Assembly: GCF_040717535.1 (NCBI RefSeq)
Contig: NZ_JBFEFI010000015.1
Coordinates: 1-64,000 of the forward strand
From: Thalassoglobus sp. JC818
Lineage (GTDB): Bacteria; Planctomycetota; Planctomycetia; Planctomycetales; Planctomycetaceae
Direction of reading: 5' to 3'
Length of the DNA: 64,000 nt
In this document: positions 38,751 through 47,547 of the stretch, piece by piece
Layout of the letters: the number at the start of each line of letters is the position of its first letter
Position numbering within the stretch: the first letter of the stretch is position 1
Made by a program: the position numbers and the translations under genes
The notes under the pieces: generated by a model
What the model saw: the letters and a program-made list of their open reading frames with translations, nothing else
What the model was told of the DNA's origin: nothing
Databases searched by the model: none

Positions 38751-41700
38751 TTACTTTTTCGCAGTCTTCTCCGGTGTGCCGGTGAGTTTGAATTCGCCGT
38801 TGTCTTCTTCCTCGCCGGGGATGGGGAGGTTGATGACGGGTTCGGGCAGGTTTTCGTTGAGCGGGATGTCGTGATACGGGTCGTGCTTCTTGGTGAAGGC
38901 TTCGAGCCCGATGTCTTTGAGTTCGTCGAACGCCGCCAGACACAGCTCCGGCGCGGACGGATAGCTGCTGTGACTGAATGTCGACAACACATGCTCGTAC
39001 TGCTCACGCGTCAGGCCGTAGGCATCCGCGACGACGGCGTCCATTTGAGTGCGAATCTGCCATCTCTCGTCCTCGCTCTGCAAGGCTGGCCATGAGAAAA
39101 CGTCTCGACATGACTCCCGCCAGTTTTCTCCTAGTTGCTCATTCCAGAGTGGAAGGTACCGTTCATCCTGTGATTGATGACGAAGCGCACCGTGCGCGAG
39201 AAACAGAGCCCGTAGTTTGTCCAGCTTGGGTATGGCAACTAATCTGAGGAGAAACATGTTTACTGTGGCCGCGACACGCAGCCGCAATAAATAATCGGCG
39301 ATAAAAGTATTGAGTGCCGCCATACGCGCAAGGGCATTTGAGTTCGGTCGTATCCAAGGTGACCATTCGGCTGGGCATCCTTCACTCGTGATTACGGCTG
39401 GCGGCAACAATGCCCAAACCATTGTGCGTTCATTGGTCGAACTCGCGAATTTCCGATAAGCGCTTCGATAGTAGGTCCCGGTCTTGAACCAGCGCTTGCG
39501 GCTTTCAAGCACTGAAACAGGTACTACATATTGCATCGCCGGGGCAAAATGGACGTCAAAATGCCAAAAGCACTTTCCTTCAAATAGGGGCAGCACTTCC
39601 AACGACAATAGCTCGGAGTGAGATTTTGAGGTAAGCCATCCGCCGGTCTTCTTGAAGCGATCAATCGGCTCAAGTAGATCACTGTGATTGGTTAGGTTGA
39701 CCTCAGAAGTTGAAAACGCTTGACCCTCGGAGTCCCAATTCTCTCCGAGCAGTTGTGCGCGGCGTAGACATGTACGGCATACCTCAAAGTCAAACGGATT
39801 ACTGAACTCAGAGAAGGCAAGCAAAGCTCCACCAGTCCTTTCAACGAACTCCTTCGAGAAAGTAAAAGGAGGTTCTGAGGTCATGCCCTCAAACAACCAG
39901 CTGTCGTCGTGTAGGTAGAATCGACAGGGAAACTCGTGCGTAGGACCGGTCTTTGCGGCAGTCACGACTGCGAATTTGAAACTGCTATGGATTTCAAAAA
40001 GCTTTCTCTTGTTCTCAAAAGAGTAGCAACACCCCAATTTCAACTCATTCAGGTAGAGTTGCCTCACGCCAGTCGCGCCTTCATTCGCATGGAATGCCGA
40101 TGGGACTACAACGCCCGTCATCCCTGACTTATCTAACAATTGTGCATTGCGCTCCATGAAGACACGAAACAGGTCTAAGAATCGCCCCGCAAGGTCTCCT
40201 TCAACCTGGACCTTCTGATACGAATAAAGCGCATCGAACACACGCTTCGTTTGTTCAAAACTCTCTACATATTCGTTGAATGAGACAGTGTTCTCTGGAA
40301 CGGATAGAACTTTCGCTTCAATTTCATCGCGTTCACGCTTGTTTGAGGCATTCAACTCCTCAAAGTCGAAACTCGCGAACCATTCTTTTCTTTTGATCGT
40401 GACGGTATCCCATGGCGGATTCCCCAGAATCGCGTTGAAACCTCGCCGACCAAATGGCACTCCTGTGGGGAAGAAAACCTCAGGAAAAGCGAGGTCATAT
40501 GGCAGCGCAGGTTCAACGCTCGTGGATTTCATGGCGGCCGCGATTGAAGCGCGATCATTCGGCAGTTCCGTGAGTCCTAACCCCCGACAGACCATGGACA
40601 GGACTTGGCGTGATTCAATTCTGCTCGGAAGCTGTCCGGTATCAGCAATCTCACTCAACAATTGAGAGTACGCGTGATCATCGCACTCATCTGGCCCCAA
40701 CAGAACACCGCCGCACCATGCAGCCGCGACTATGCGAAATGGCAATAACTTGTCATCGAGTTCGGCTTTGACATTTGCCTTCTCAATGAGGTCTGACACG
40801 GTGCTGCCAACACTTGCGTCGAGTTGACGCACGTAGCGAATCGCTTCAGTGATCCCCTTCTGAAATCTCAGGTTCAGCCCATCGGCGAATAAGCCTTGGA
40901 TAAGTTCATCTGGTTTGCTTGGTCGGTAGACAAGCTGATTCCAGAACGGGCCCGTCAGTGAATCGCCAAGAACCAATCTGTGATCTAAGAACGTCAGGGG
41001 CATTCCCTCGGCATGTGACTCCAGCCATAAAGCTAATTTCGCCAGCTCCACCGCCAGCGGATTTTTGTCGACGCCGTACAGGCAGTGCGTCGAGACGAGT
41101 CGGCGGCACAGCGCTTCGGCTCGCTGCTGAGAGTAACCCGTTTCTTCGCCTTCTGGTGATCGACTCGGCAGATACTTCAGCATCTCGTCATCGGGATCGG
41201 GAAGTTCGATAACGCGCTGACGCCACTTGGCGGCTTCTTCCAGCGCCGCTTCGCGTTCGGCCTTCTTGCCTCGTTCCGCACGCCGTTCGGCGGCCATTGC
41301 GTTTTCATCGCACAGGCGGCAGGCTTCATACAGGTGATGACCAAGATAACGGCATGCTTCCACCAGAAAGTGACCGCTCCCCATCGCCGGGTCGAGCACT
41401 TTCAGCTTCAGAATCTCCAGTGGGTTGGGGTCTTTCTGCGGACTGCGTTCTTCCACCTGCGGGCCGAGCGTTTCCTGAACAAGGAAGCGTACGAACGAAT
41501 GCGGCGTGTAGTACGAACCACTGGCTTTCCGCCCCAAGCCAACTCGCAGATAGAACTGACCGGGTTCGATGCGTTCGATCCATTCCACGCTGGTGCCGCT
41601 GGAAGATGATTCTTCATTATCCGTGGGGCGATACTTTTCGCCTTGTTCGAGCGGAACGACCACTTCCAGCTTAGATCGTCGCAGCCGGCACATCGGTTCG

Positions 41701-42971
41701 CCGGAAATCCCCGGCTCCAGTTCCAGCAATGCTTCGTAAACTCGACCAAGGTCTTCCACGTCCAGCGGACCGTAATGCACGCGTTCCCGCGTGTCGGCTC
41801 CTCGACGCAGCGGCGTCCACAGCAGCCGGTCCAGCAAATGAGCGACCGCCCGTTCGCCCCACTTCAGTTTGGCCAGATGCGGTGTGGTGTTGAGGCCGAA
41901 CAAGGCACCACCGAGCGGTTTGACCATCAGCTCAGTGCATTCCAGCCCTTCATCAAACATCTTGAACAGATTGCGCAGTCCCTGCTCCAACAGACTGCCC
42001 GTCTCCGCTCCCTGTTCCAACACCTCGCGAGCATAACCGGCCAGCCCGATGCTGGGTGAGAACGTATTACGCCACAGACTGGTCGACGCGAACGTAAACG
42101 ACTGGGCTGGATTGTCGCTCGATTCCAGCTTCAGAATGAATAACAGCCGGTAAACCGTAATCAACCCTTCATGCCACAGGTCTTTGGCAAGCTGGTCTTT
42201 GTCTTCATGCGACTGGAACCATTCACGATTGGATGGGTGGTCGATGATTTCCTGAATGAACCGTTCCACCGCCTGCCGCGCCTGAACTCGCAGTTCCTTG
42301 GTGACGCGAGCCTGTTGCAGTCGGGCTTTATCAACCAGATCGGGCAGTGCTTTGACGCCGGCTGGTGAGGCCAGCGCGAGCAGTAACAAAAGCGAATCGG
42401 GCAGGTCGCGGCTCCGCTTCCAGCCAGGATCAATCGGAATGGTGACCGTGGAGTCAGGTCGGGCCGGATCAGAGATCAACAGCATCAACTGTATGCCGTT
42501 AGTCAGCAGTCCAAACCGTTCACCAGAAGCTAACAACACTCGCTGAGCAATTCGCAGATGACTAAATCTGTATGCGCGGCCTCGCTTGGACGGAGCGAAC
42601 AGGTCTTCATTGAACGACGTCACCCACAATCGCAGCTTGGATTCGCCGTCTTCGGAAACCAGCAGCACGCCGCCGGCTTCTCGGTCTTCCCGAGTTTTCA
42701 CATCCGGTGCTGATTCGACGTGGCTGTATCCCAGCAGTTCCGTCAGCGGTTCGATCACGTGATTGCGAACTCGCAACGCGCCACCACTGGCCGCCAGTGA
42801 ACGCAGCTTGCGGCGATACCCGTCCCAGAACTGTTTGAGTTCTTTGCCTTCCTTACCCGTCGTTTTTCGCAACAACTTGTTTCGCTTCAGCTCTTTTTCG
42901 AGCTCAAACTTCACGAAGGGATCAGGCAATGCCGGCCCCTGAAACTGACAATCGGAAAAATCGAGCGGCAT
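38751..42971 (-). CDS. Eco57I-type N6-adenine DNA methyltransferase
   Basis: The 1406-residue protein contains the SAM motif LDPAMGSGHFLVE (about 524-536) and the catalytic motif GNPPW (about 846-850), the layout of Eco57I/BREX PglX-type adenine methyltransferases. The long N-terminal region has helical segments; the C-terminal part should hold target recognition. Sampled lines are about 58% G+C around 41.9 kb but about 37% around 39.96 kb, so the recognition half may have been exchanged. It overlaps the SNF2 gene by one base (TGATG), as does methyltransferase DrmMI with DrmD in class-1 DISARM. It should mark self DNA. Confidence 0.88.
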   Translation of the reverse strand: MPLDFSDCQFQGPALPDPFVKFELEKELKRNKLLRKTTGKEGKELKQFWDGYRRKLRSLAASGGALRVRNHVIEPLTELLGYSHVESAPDVKTREDREAGGVLLVSEDGESKLRLWVTSFNEDLFAPSKRGRAYRFSHLRIAQRVLLASGERFGLLTNGIQLMLLISDPARPDSTVTIPIDPGWKRSRDLPDSLLLLLALASPAGVKALPDLVDKARLQQARVTKELRVQARQAVERFIQEIIDHPSNREWFQSHEDKDQLAKDLWHEGLITVYRLLFILKLESSDNPAQSFTFASTSLWRNTFSPSIGLAGYAREVLEQGAETGSLLEQGLRNLFKMFDEGLECTELMVKPLGGALFGLNTTPHLAKLKWGERAVAHLLDRLLWTPLRRGADTRERVHYGPLDVEDLGRVYEALLELEPGISGEPMCRLRRSKLEVVVPLEQGEKYRPTDNEESSSSGTSVEWIERIEPGQFYLRVGLGRKASGSYYTPHSFVRFLVQETLGPQVEERSPQKDPNPLEILKLKVLDPAMGSGHFLVEACRYLGHHLYEACRLCDENAMAAERRAERGKKAEREAALEEAAKWRQRVIELPDPDDEMLKYLPSRSPEGEETGYSQQRAEALCRRLVSTHCLYGVDKNPLAVELAKLALWLESHAEGMPLTFLDHRLVLGDSLTGPFWNQLVYRPSKPDELIQGLFADGLNLRFQKGITEAIRYVRQLDASVGSTVSDLIEKANVKAELDDKLLPFRIVAAAWCGGVLLGPDECDDHAYSQLLSEIADTGQLPSRIESRQVLSMVCRGLGLTELPNDRASIAAAMKSTSVEPALPYDLAFPEVFFPTGVPFGRRGFNAILGNPPWDTVTIKRKEWFASFDFEELNASNKRERDEIEAKVLSVPENTVSFNEYVESFEQTKRVFDALYSYQKVQVEGDLAGRFLDLFRVFMERNAQLLDKSGMTGVVVPSAFHANEGATGVRQLYLNELKLGCCYSFENKRKLFEIHSSFKFAVVTAAKTGPTHEFPCRFYLHDDSWLFEGMTSEPPFTFSKEFVERTGGALLAFSEFSNPFDFEVCRTCLRRAQLLGENWDSEGQAFSTSEVNLTNHSDLLEPIDRFKKTGGWLTSKSHSELLSLEVLPLFEGKCFWHFDVHFAPAMQYVVPVSVLESRKRWFKTGTYYRSAYRKFASSTNERTMVWALLPPAVITSEGCPAEWSPWIRPNSNALARMAALNTFIADYLLRLRVAATVNMFLLRLVAIPKLDKLRALFLAHGALRHQSQDERYLPLWNEQLGENWRESCRDVFSWPALQSEDERWQIRTQMDAVVADAYGLTREQYEHVLSTFSHSSYPSAPELCLAAFDELKDIGLEAFTKKHDPYHDIPLNENLPEPVINLPIPGEEEDNGEFKLTGTPEKTAKK

Positions 42972-45900
42972 CAGTTCACCTCCGGCAGCAGCATGAGGAT
43001 TCCCAATGGCACAACTTCCGGTTCGCGTAGGTCAGCAAGGGCGTCCAATTGCTTGATTCGCTGTTCGTACAAACGCAGCACGCCTTCCGCTTCAAAACGA
43101 GCGCCGGTTGATTGATTGCGGTCGGTGTAAAACGCCGCCAGTCGCTCAGCAGGATCTTCGAGTGTCTGCCATGCTGCTTTCGGCCCACTGTCCCCACTGT
43201 CTTGTTCGCCGAACAGTTTACGCTGTACCTGCGTTGTACGGCCGGTGCCGCTGATGTCATCGCATCGTGATTGCAACCACTTCAACTGCTGGTCACGTTC
43301 GCGACGCAAGGCCTCGCCGCGTTCTTTGACGAACACTTCGGCAAGCGGCTGAAATCCTTCCACTGCCGTCGCAGTCGCTTTGTCGATGACCTCTGGAGCC
43401 CAGTTTTCAAAGTGGTCTTCCCACAGATCAGTCGTACGAATGGCTTTATCCGGGTTTGCGAAGGTTCGCCAATCGTCCGCCGAGTCGTACATCGTGGTCT
43501 CACCCGATTCCGTGATCCGCACGGCCAGCACGCGTTCCAGTTCGCGGCCTTTCTGACTGGAGACACGTCCTAAGAACGTCAGCAGCAACTGCGGATTGGG
43601 CACGTTGGCGTTGACCGCGCTGGCTCGCGGGTCCTCACCGCGTTCGGCTGCTCCCCCAAATGACAGGTTGCGGACACGATCGAGGGCTCGCCGGACAAGC
43701 GGGTGAGCCCGGCCAAGGAATCCGACTGAGTTGCCTTCGCCGTCTGATGTGACGGTAAGGTCTGCTGTAAGTCGCACAAGCCGCGTAGTCGGATCGTAAC
43801 CGGGAAGATCATCCAGTCCGTGTTGCCATTGCGGCGGAATACGGACGGCAAAGCTGGCGTCGTCGCGACGGCCGAGGACTTCTCCACCGTCTAGCAGAAT
43901 GGCATCACAAACGAATGACGCCAGATCGACGCTTTCCGCTTTCGCTCCTTCGTCGTGGGCGTCTTCGGCCTGCTGGACAAGATAGTCTTCTGCATTCAGT
44001 CCATCATCGCCCAGCCATGTGTTGGTGCGGGCAGCTTCGCGGAATCCTTTGAGCGAACGGTCGATTTCTTCCAGCAGTTCGCGGGTCGCTTCGTCGCTGC
44101 CTTCGTTTTCGTCAGCATCGGTGAAGTCCAGAACTTCCGGTTCTTCCTGAAAGAGTCGTGTGTCTTCATCCATCAGGCCCTTGAGCAATCGGGCCTGCGT
44201 GGCGTCAACAGAAGTGGTGACTCCCAGCGTGTTAGGTACGAAGGTCAGGCTGGCTCGCTGTTTTTCATACTTCGCGATCAGCCGCAACAGGATGCGTTCT
44301 TCAAACGTGCCTCGCAGATACAGATACTTCACTTGCGGCTGAAAACTCTGGCCATAGCGGTCGATGCGTCCGTTTCGCTGTTCCAGCCGATTCGGGTTGA
44401 ATGGCAGCTCCAAATGAATCAGATGGTGGCAGCGTTGATGTAGGTTCAAACCTTCGGCCGCCGAGTCAGTGCTGACCAAGATCAGGTTGTCTTCGACTCG
44501 GAAACGCTCGGTGGTCGCCGCACGTGTGGCGTCGTTGTCCGTACCGCTCATGCTGATCACAGGACCGACTTTGGCAGCTTTGATTGCTGCGATGGCAGCC
44601 TGCTGGCTGTCGACATATTCGGAGTAGATCAGGATGTTGGTTTTCGGTTCTTCCTTGCGGATCGCACGAATCGTCTTGATCAGCTCGAGGAGCTTCGGGT
44701 CCTGATCTTTGGCTGTGTCGGCGATGTCGATCAGGTTGTCGAGGTGTTCGACGACGTTAGAGACCTTGGCCTGTTTATAAGAACCACGACGCAACTCACG
44801 CTGCATGGCTGCCAGTTGTTGAGCGACGTCTTCCGCTTCAAGGAAACTGCGTTCCTGTTCCTCTTCTGCCGTGATCGAACCAAAGCGTTCGATCTTTCTT
44901 TCGTAGTCACGTATCGTGCGGACTCGCTGACGACGGGCTTCCTGTAACTCGGCCGTGTCGTTCAGGAATTGTTGGAAGCGTTCAGCCACGACACTCAAAG
45001 TTCGCTGGCACGCCACCACCGTTGACACACTTCGTTTCAACAGAGCGATCCAAGCGAGCACGTCCGCGTAACTCTTGTTGCGGAATGCTCGCCGCAGCTC
45101 GGGAGACACGAGGTCCAGCAGACCGCGTTGCAGTTCGACGAACTTCTCCTGAGCATCGACTTCGGGTGTGACGGCAACAGGCGTCACGACTCGTTCGGGA
45201 AACAGCTTCTTCTTTTGTCCCTCGTTGTTAGGATCATCGACAAGAATGTGGGACTTGAGTCGACGAACAACGTGGGTTCGGTAACGATCTTCTCGCAGTG
45301 AACCGCGTCCATCGACCAGCGATGGGTCGAGCAGTTCACACAATGACGCGAACGAACGATCGTGGCCGTCATGAGGCGTGGCCGTCAGCAACAGCAGCGA
45401 ATCACACCGGCGGGCAAGCACTTCCGCCAAACGTCGCCGTTGGGAGTCTTCTCGATCTGGTGACGACCCGACGTCCATGCAGTGGTGTGCTTCGTCAATA
45501 GCAACGATGTCGTAGCTGGCACGCTCAAGTTGATCCAGCACCCGTTCCTGCTTGAGAAAGTCAACAGAGACCAAACCGAGCGGTACGTGATCGAACGGAT
45601 TCGATCCGAGTTCCGTTGCGCGGCGGATTTCTTCCAGCTTCGCGCGGTCAATGACTTCGCAGCGAAGGCCAAAGCGTTCCGACAATTCCAGCTGCCACTG
45701 CTTCATCAGCGGACCAGCGGGCGACACGATCAGGATGCGGTGAGCCAACCGGCGTGCCACCAGCTCTGTTATGACCATGCCGGCCTGAATTGTCTTACCA
45801 AGGCCGACACCGTCCGCGAGCAGCAGCCGCACGCGACTCATCCGTATCGCACGAAGCACCGGCACCAGTTGATAGGGCTCAATCCGCAGTCGACCGGGCT

Positions 45901-46186
45901 GAACGGCAAGCAACGCATCAGGGCCGAGTGCCTGCTCCAGCAAAAACGCCTGATGGTAAACCAGCCAGTTGGCCAGAGGTGCCGCACGATCGGGCTGCAA
46001 TTCATGTCGGACCGGTTCGATCTGCTCGAATGGAAACAGAACGTCGAGTTCATGTCCGTGAACCGCGTTCTCCAGCCCGCGAAGACGATAGAGAGTTTGT
46101 TGACCGAGGCTTTCACTCGATACGACTTCCCATCTCAATCCACGTGCCTGAACTTCCGTTCCCGGAAGTAGCCCCGTTTCGCTCAT
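42971..46186 (-). CDS. drmD: SNF2-like helicase, DrmD-like
   Basis: The 1071-residue protein has an N-terminal PGTEVQARGLRWEV segment and a SNF2 core: LLADGVGLGKTIQAG (Walker A Lys131), ILIVSPAGPLMKQW, IVAIDEAHHCMD (DEAH, 231-234), LLTATPHDGHD and, in the second lobe, VSTDSAAEGLNLH with LEQRNGRIDRYGQ. A long helical C-terminal region follows. Length and order agree with DISARM DrmD. It is first of the large genes, overlapping the HTH gene by four bases and the methyltransferase gene by one. The name is based on family features and gene order rather than a profile search. Confidence 0.8.
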   Translation of the reverse strand: MSETGLLPGTEVQARGLRWEVVSSESLGQQTLYRLRGLENAVHGHELDVLFPFEQIEPVRHELQPDRAAPLANWLVYHQAFLLEQALGPDALLAVQPGRLRIEPYQLVPVLRAIRMSRVRLLLADGVGLGKTIQAGMVITELVARRLAHRILIVSPAGPLMKQWQLELSERFGLRCEVIDRAKLEEIRRATELGSNPFDHVPLGLVSVDFLKQERVLDQLERASYDIVAIDEAHHCMDVGSSPDREDSQRRRLAEVLARRCDSLLLLTATPHDGHDRSFASLCELLDPSLVDGRGSLREDRYRTHVVRRLKSHILVDDPNNEGQKKKLFPERVVTPVAVTPEVDAQEKFVELQRGLLDLVSPELRRAFRNKSYADVLAWIALLKRSVSTVVACQRTLSVVAERFQQFLNDTAELQEARRQRVRTIRDYERKIERFGSITAEEEQERSFLEAEDVAQQLAAMQRELRRGSYKQAKVSNVVEHLDNLIDIADTAKDQDPKLLELIKTIRAIRKEEPKTNILIYSEYVDSQQAAIAAIKAAKVGPVISMSGTDNDATRAATTERFRVEDNLILVSTDSAAEGLNLHQRCHHLIHLELPFNPNRLEQRNGRIDRYGQSFQPQVKYLYLRGTFEERILLRLIAKYEKQRASLTFVPNTLGVTTSVDATQARLLKGLMDEDTRLFQEEPEVLDFTDADENEGSDEATRELLEEIDRSLKGFREAARTNTWLGDDGLNAEDYLVQQAEDAHDEGAKAESVDLASFVCDAILLDGGEVLGRRDDASFAVRIPPQWQHGLDDLPGYDPTTRLVRLTADLTVTSDGEGNSVGFLGRAHPLVRRALDRVRNLSFGGAAERGEDPRASAVNANVPNPQLLLTFLGRVSSQKGRELERVLAVRITESGETTMYDSADDWRTFANPDKAIRTTDLWEDHFENWAPEVIDKATATAVEGFQPLAEVFVKERGEALRRERDQQLKWLQSRCDDISGTGRTTQVQRKLFGEQDSGDSGPKAAWQTLEDPAERLAAFYTDRNQSTGARFEAEGVLRLYEQRIKQLDALADLREPEVVPLGILMLLPEVN

Positions 46187-46380
46187 TCTCCATTCCTTGA
46201 ATGTTCAATTTTCTTCAGGAGCCGATCGAGCTCCGACTTCTTGTACAGGCGGTAACCGTTTAGTGGATTACGCCGCTCCTTGATCTTCCCATCACGGCCC
46301 CAATTGCGCAGCGTATTTGGCGTGACACCCATATACTCCGCTGCTTCCTTGATGGTCACGTAGTCTTGGAGGTTGTTCAT
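46183..46380 (-). CDS. Small MerR/excisionase-like HTH protein
   Basis: The 65-residue product (ATG 46380; a TTG at 46431 would add 17 residues) has a MerR-type DNA-binding domain: YVTIKEAAEYMGVTPNTLRNWGRDGKI followed by the wing GYRLYKKSELDRLL. Its stop overlaps the SNF2 start (ATGA), so it is the first cistron of the large operon and probably its regulator. No effector-binding domain follows. The palindrome ATGACGTCAT at 46379-46388 covers its start codon and might be its own operator. Confidence 0.8.
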   Translation of the reverse strand: MNNLQDYVTIKEAAEYMGVTPNTLRNWGRDGKIKERRNPLNGYRLYKKSELDRLLKKIEHSRNGE

Positions 46381-46698
46381 GACGTCATCACTCGAATATG
46401 CGACAAAGGGACCCTTGTAAAACCTTACCAAGCATTGAGCGCGTTCTCAACCTCCACCAGCTTGCCGTAAGAGGCGCTCTGTGAAGCTCTGACGGTCGGG
46501 CAAGCAACGCAGATTGCTAAATCGAAGCGTGAATCGCGGCAGGTGAAGGTGATGCCCCTGGCATAGCTCTGGGAACTCGCTTCTCAGGTGCTTGCAGCCC
46601 CGTGTGAACCGACTTTGACCGGTTCGTGCGGGGCTTTTCTCGTTTCGGGGCCGGTGGTCGGTCCTGTGTTCGATTTCACTAACTCGGAGGAACAAGCC
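46381..46698. other. Divergent control region
   Basis: About 320 bases between the leftward defence operon and the rightward DUF1257 operon, with no gene. It holds a hairpin terminator (46597-46634) and a 13-base string CGGTCGGGCAAGC that recurs near 54.55 kb. The leftward promoter should lie near 46.4 kb, but I could not fix it. Confidence 0.5.
46597..46634 (+). terminator. Hairpin terminator or attenuator upstream of DUF1257
   Basis: Stems GCCCCG...CGGGGC and GAACCG...CGGTTC (three unpaired bases between them, 8-base loop) are followed by TTTTCTCGTTT. It precedes the DUF1257 start by about 65 bases. Confidence 0.65.
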
Positions 46699-47067
46699 TT
46701 GTCGCACATTGTTTCGATTCAGACAGAAGTCCGTGATCCCGTCGCCATTCGGTCGGCGTGTGATCGACTCAAGCTGCCGGAGCCAGTCTTCGGCAAAGCG
46801 AAGCTGTTCAGCAGCTCGGCAACGGGCTGGGCGGTGCAGTTGCCGGAGTGGCGGTATCCCGTCGTGGCCGACGTCAACACCGGCAAGCTCGCCTACGACA
46901 ACTACAACGGTCGTTGGGGCGAGCAGAAACAGCTCGACCGGTTCCTCCAGGGCTATGCAGTGGAGAAGGCGAAGATCGAGGCTCGCAAGAAGGGCCACTC
47001 GATCATCGAGCAGCCACTGGAAGATGGCTCGATCAGGTTGACGGTGAGCGTCGGAGGTGCTGCATGA
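46699..47067 (+). CDS. DUF1257 protein
   Basis: The TTG at 46699 is chosen because GGAGG (46686-46690) lies eight bases upstream and the DUF1257 pattern SHIVSIQTEVRDP begins directly. The 122-residue product shows the family features YDNYNGRWG and LDRFLQGYAVEKAKIEARKKG. DUF1257 (Ycf35-like) proteins commonly stand before DUF2997 and a Ycf46-like AAA ATPase, as here; the function is unknown. Its stop overlaps the next gene (ATGA). Confidence 0.85.
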   Translation: MSHIVSIQTEVRDPVAIRSACDRLKLPEPVFGKAKLFSSSATGWAVQLPEWRYPVVADVNTGKLAYDNYNGRWGEQKQLDRFLQGYAVEKAKIEARKKGHSIIEQPLEDGSIRLTVSVGGAA

Positions 47068-47258
47068 GCAAGACCATCGAAATCACCGTCCTGCCCAATG
47101 GTCAGACCAAAGTGGAAACCAAGGGCTTCGTCGGTACTGAGTGTCGACAGGCCAGTCAGTTCATTGAGAAGGCACTGGGGCAGCAGACGGACGAAGTCCT
47201 CAAGGCTGAGTTTCATCAATCGGCCTCGCGTCAGCAGTCGGTGCAGGAAGGAGGCTGA
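47064..47258 (+). CDS. DUF2997 protein
   Basis: A 64-residue product beginning KTIEITVLPNGQTKVETKGF, the DUF2997 pattern, then CRQASQFIEKALG. It overlaps DUF1257 by four bases, and the next GTG follows after two bases. The function is unknown; the family is a regular partner of DUF1257 and Ycf46-like ATPases. Confidence 0.82.
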   Translation: MSKTIEITVLPNGQTKVETKGFVGTECRQASQFIEKALGQQTDEVLKAEFHQSASRQQSVQEGG

Positions 47259-47260
47259 CC

Positions 47261-47503
47261 GTGACCAACGTCCGCCGCCGTGTTCTGCGCCCGCAAAGCT
47301 CTGACGCGGAATCCCGTCGCCGCCAGCGAAGGCTTCAAAAGAAACAGGATCAACTCACTAAAGAGCGTGAATCCCTCAAGCGCTGGATGTCGCGTCTCAA
47401 GCGAGCCTTCCACGCCATGGAGAAGCTGCAAACCAAGATCGCTCGACTCGAACGACAAGTTGAGCAGCTTGAAGCCGAACAATCGGTGACCGCTCCCGAA
47501 TAG
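47261..47503 (+). CDS. Small coiled-coil protein
   Basis: GTG start at 47261 after GGAGG (47248-47252). The 80-residue basic protein is a continuous coiled coil (LQKKQDQLTKERESLKRW, then MEKLQTKIARLERQVEQL). It may be an adaptor for the AAA ATPase encoded next. I do not recognise a family. Confidence 0.65.
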   Translation: MTNVRRRVLRPQSSDAESRRRQRRLQKKQDQLTKERESLKRWMSRLKRAFHAMEKLQTKIARLERQVEQLEAEQSVTAPE

Positions 47504-47547
47504 CCGTCCCCCATCATTTTTATTCACCACTCAACAGGAGTCCGTGT

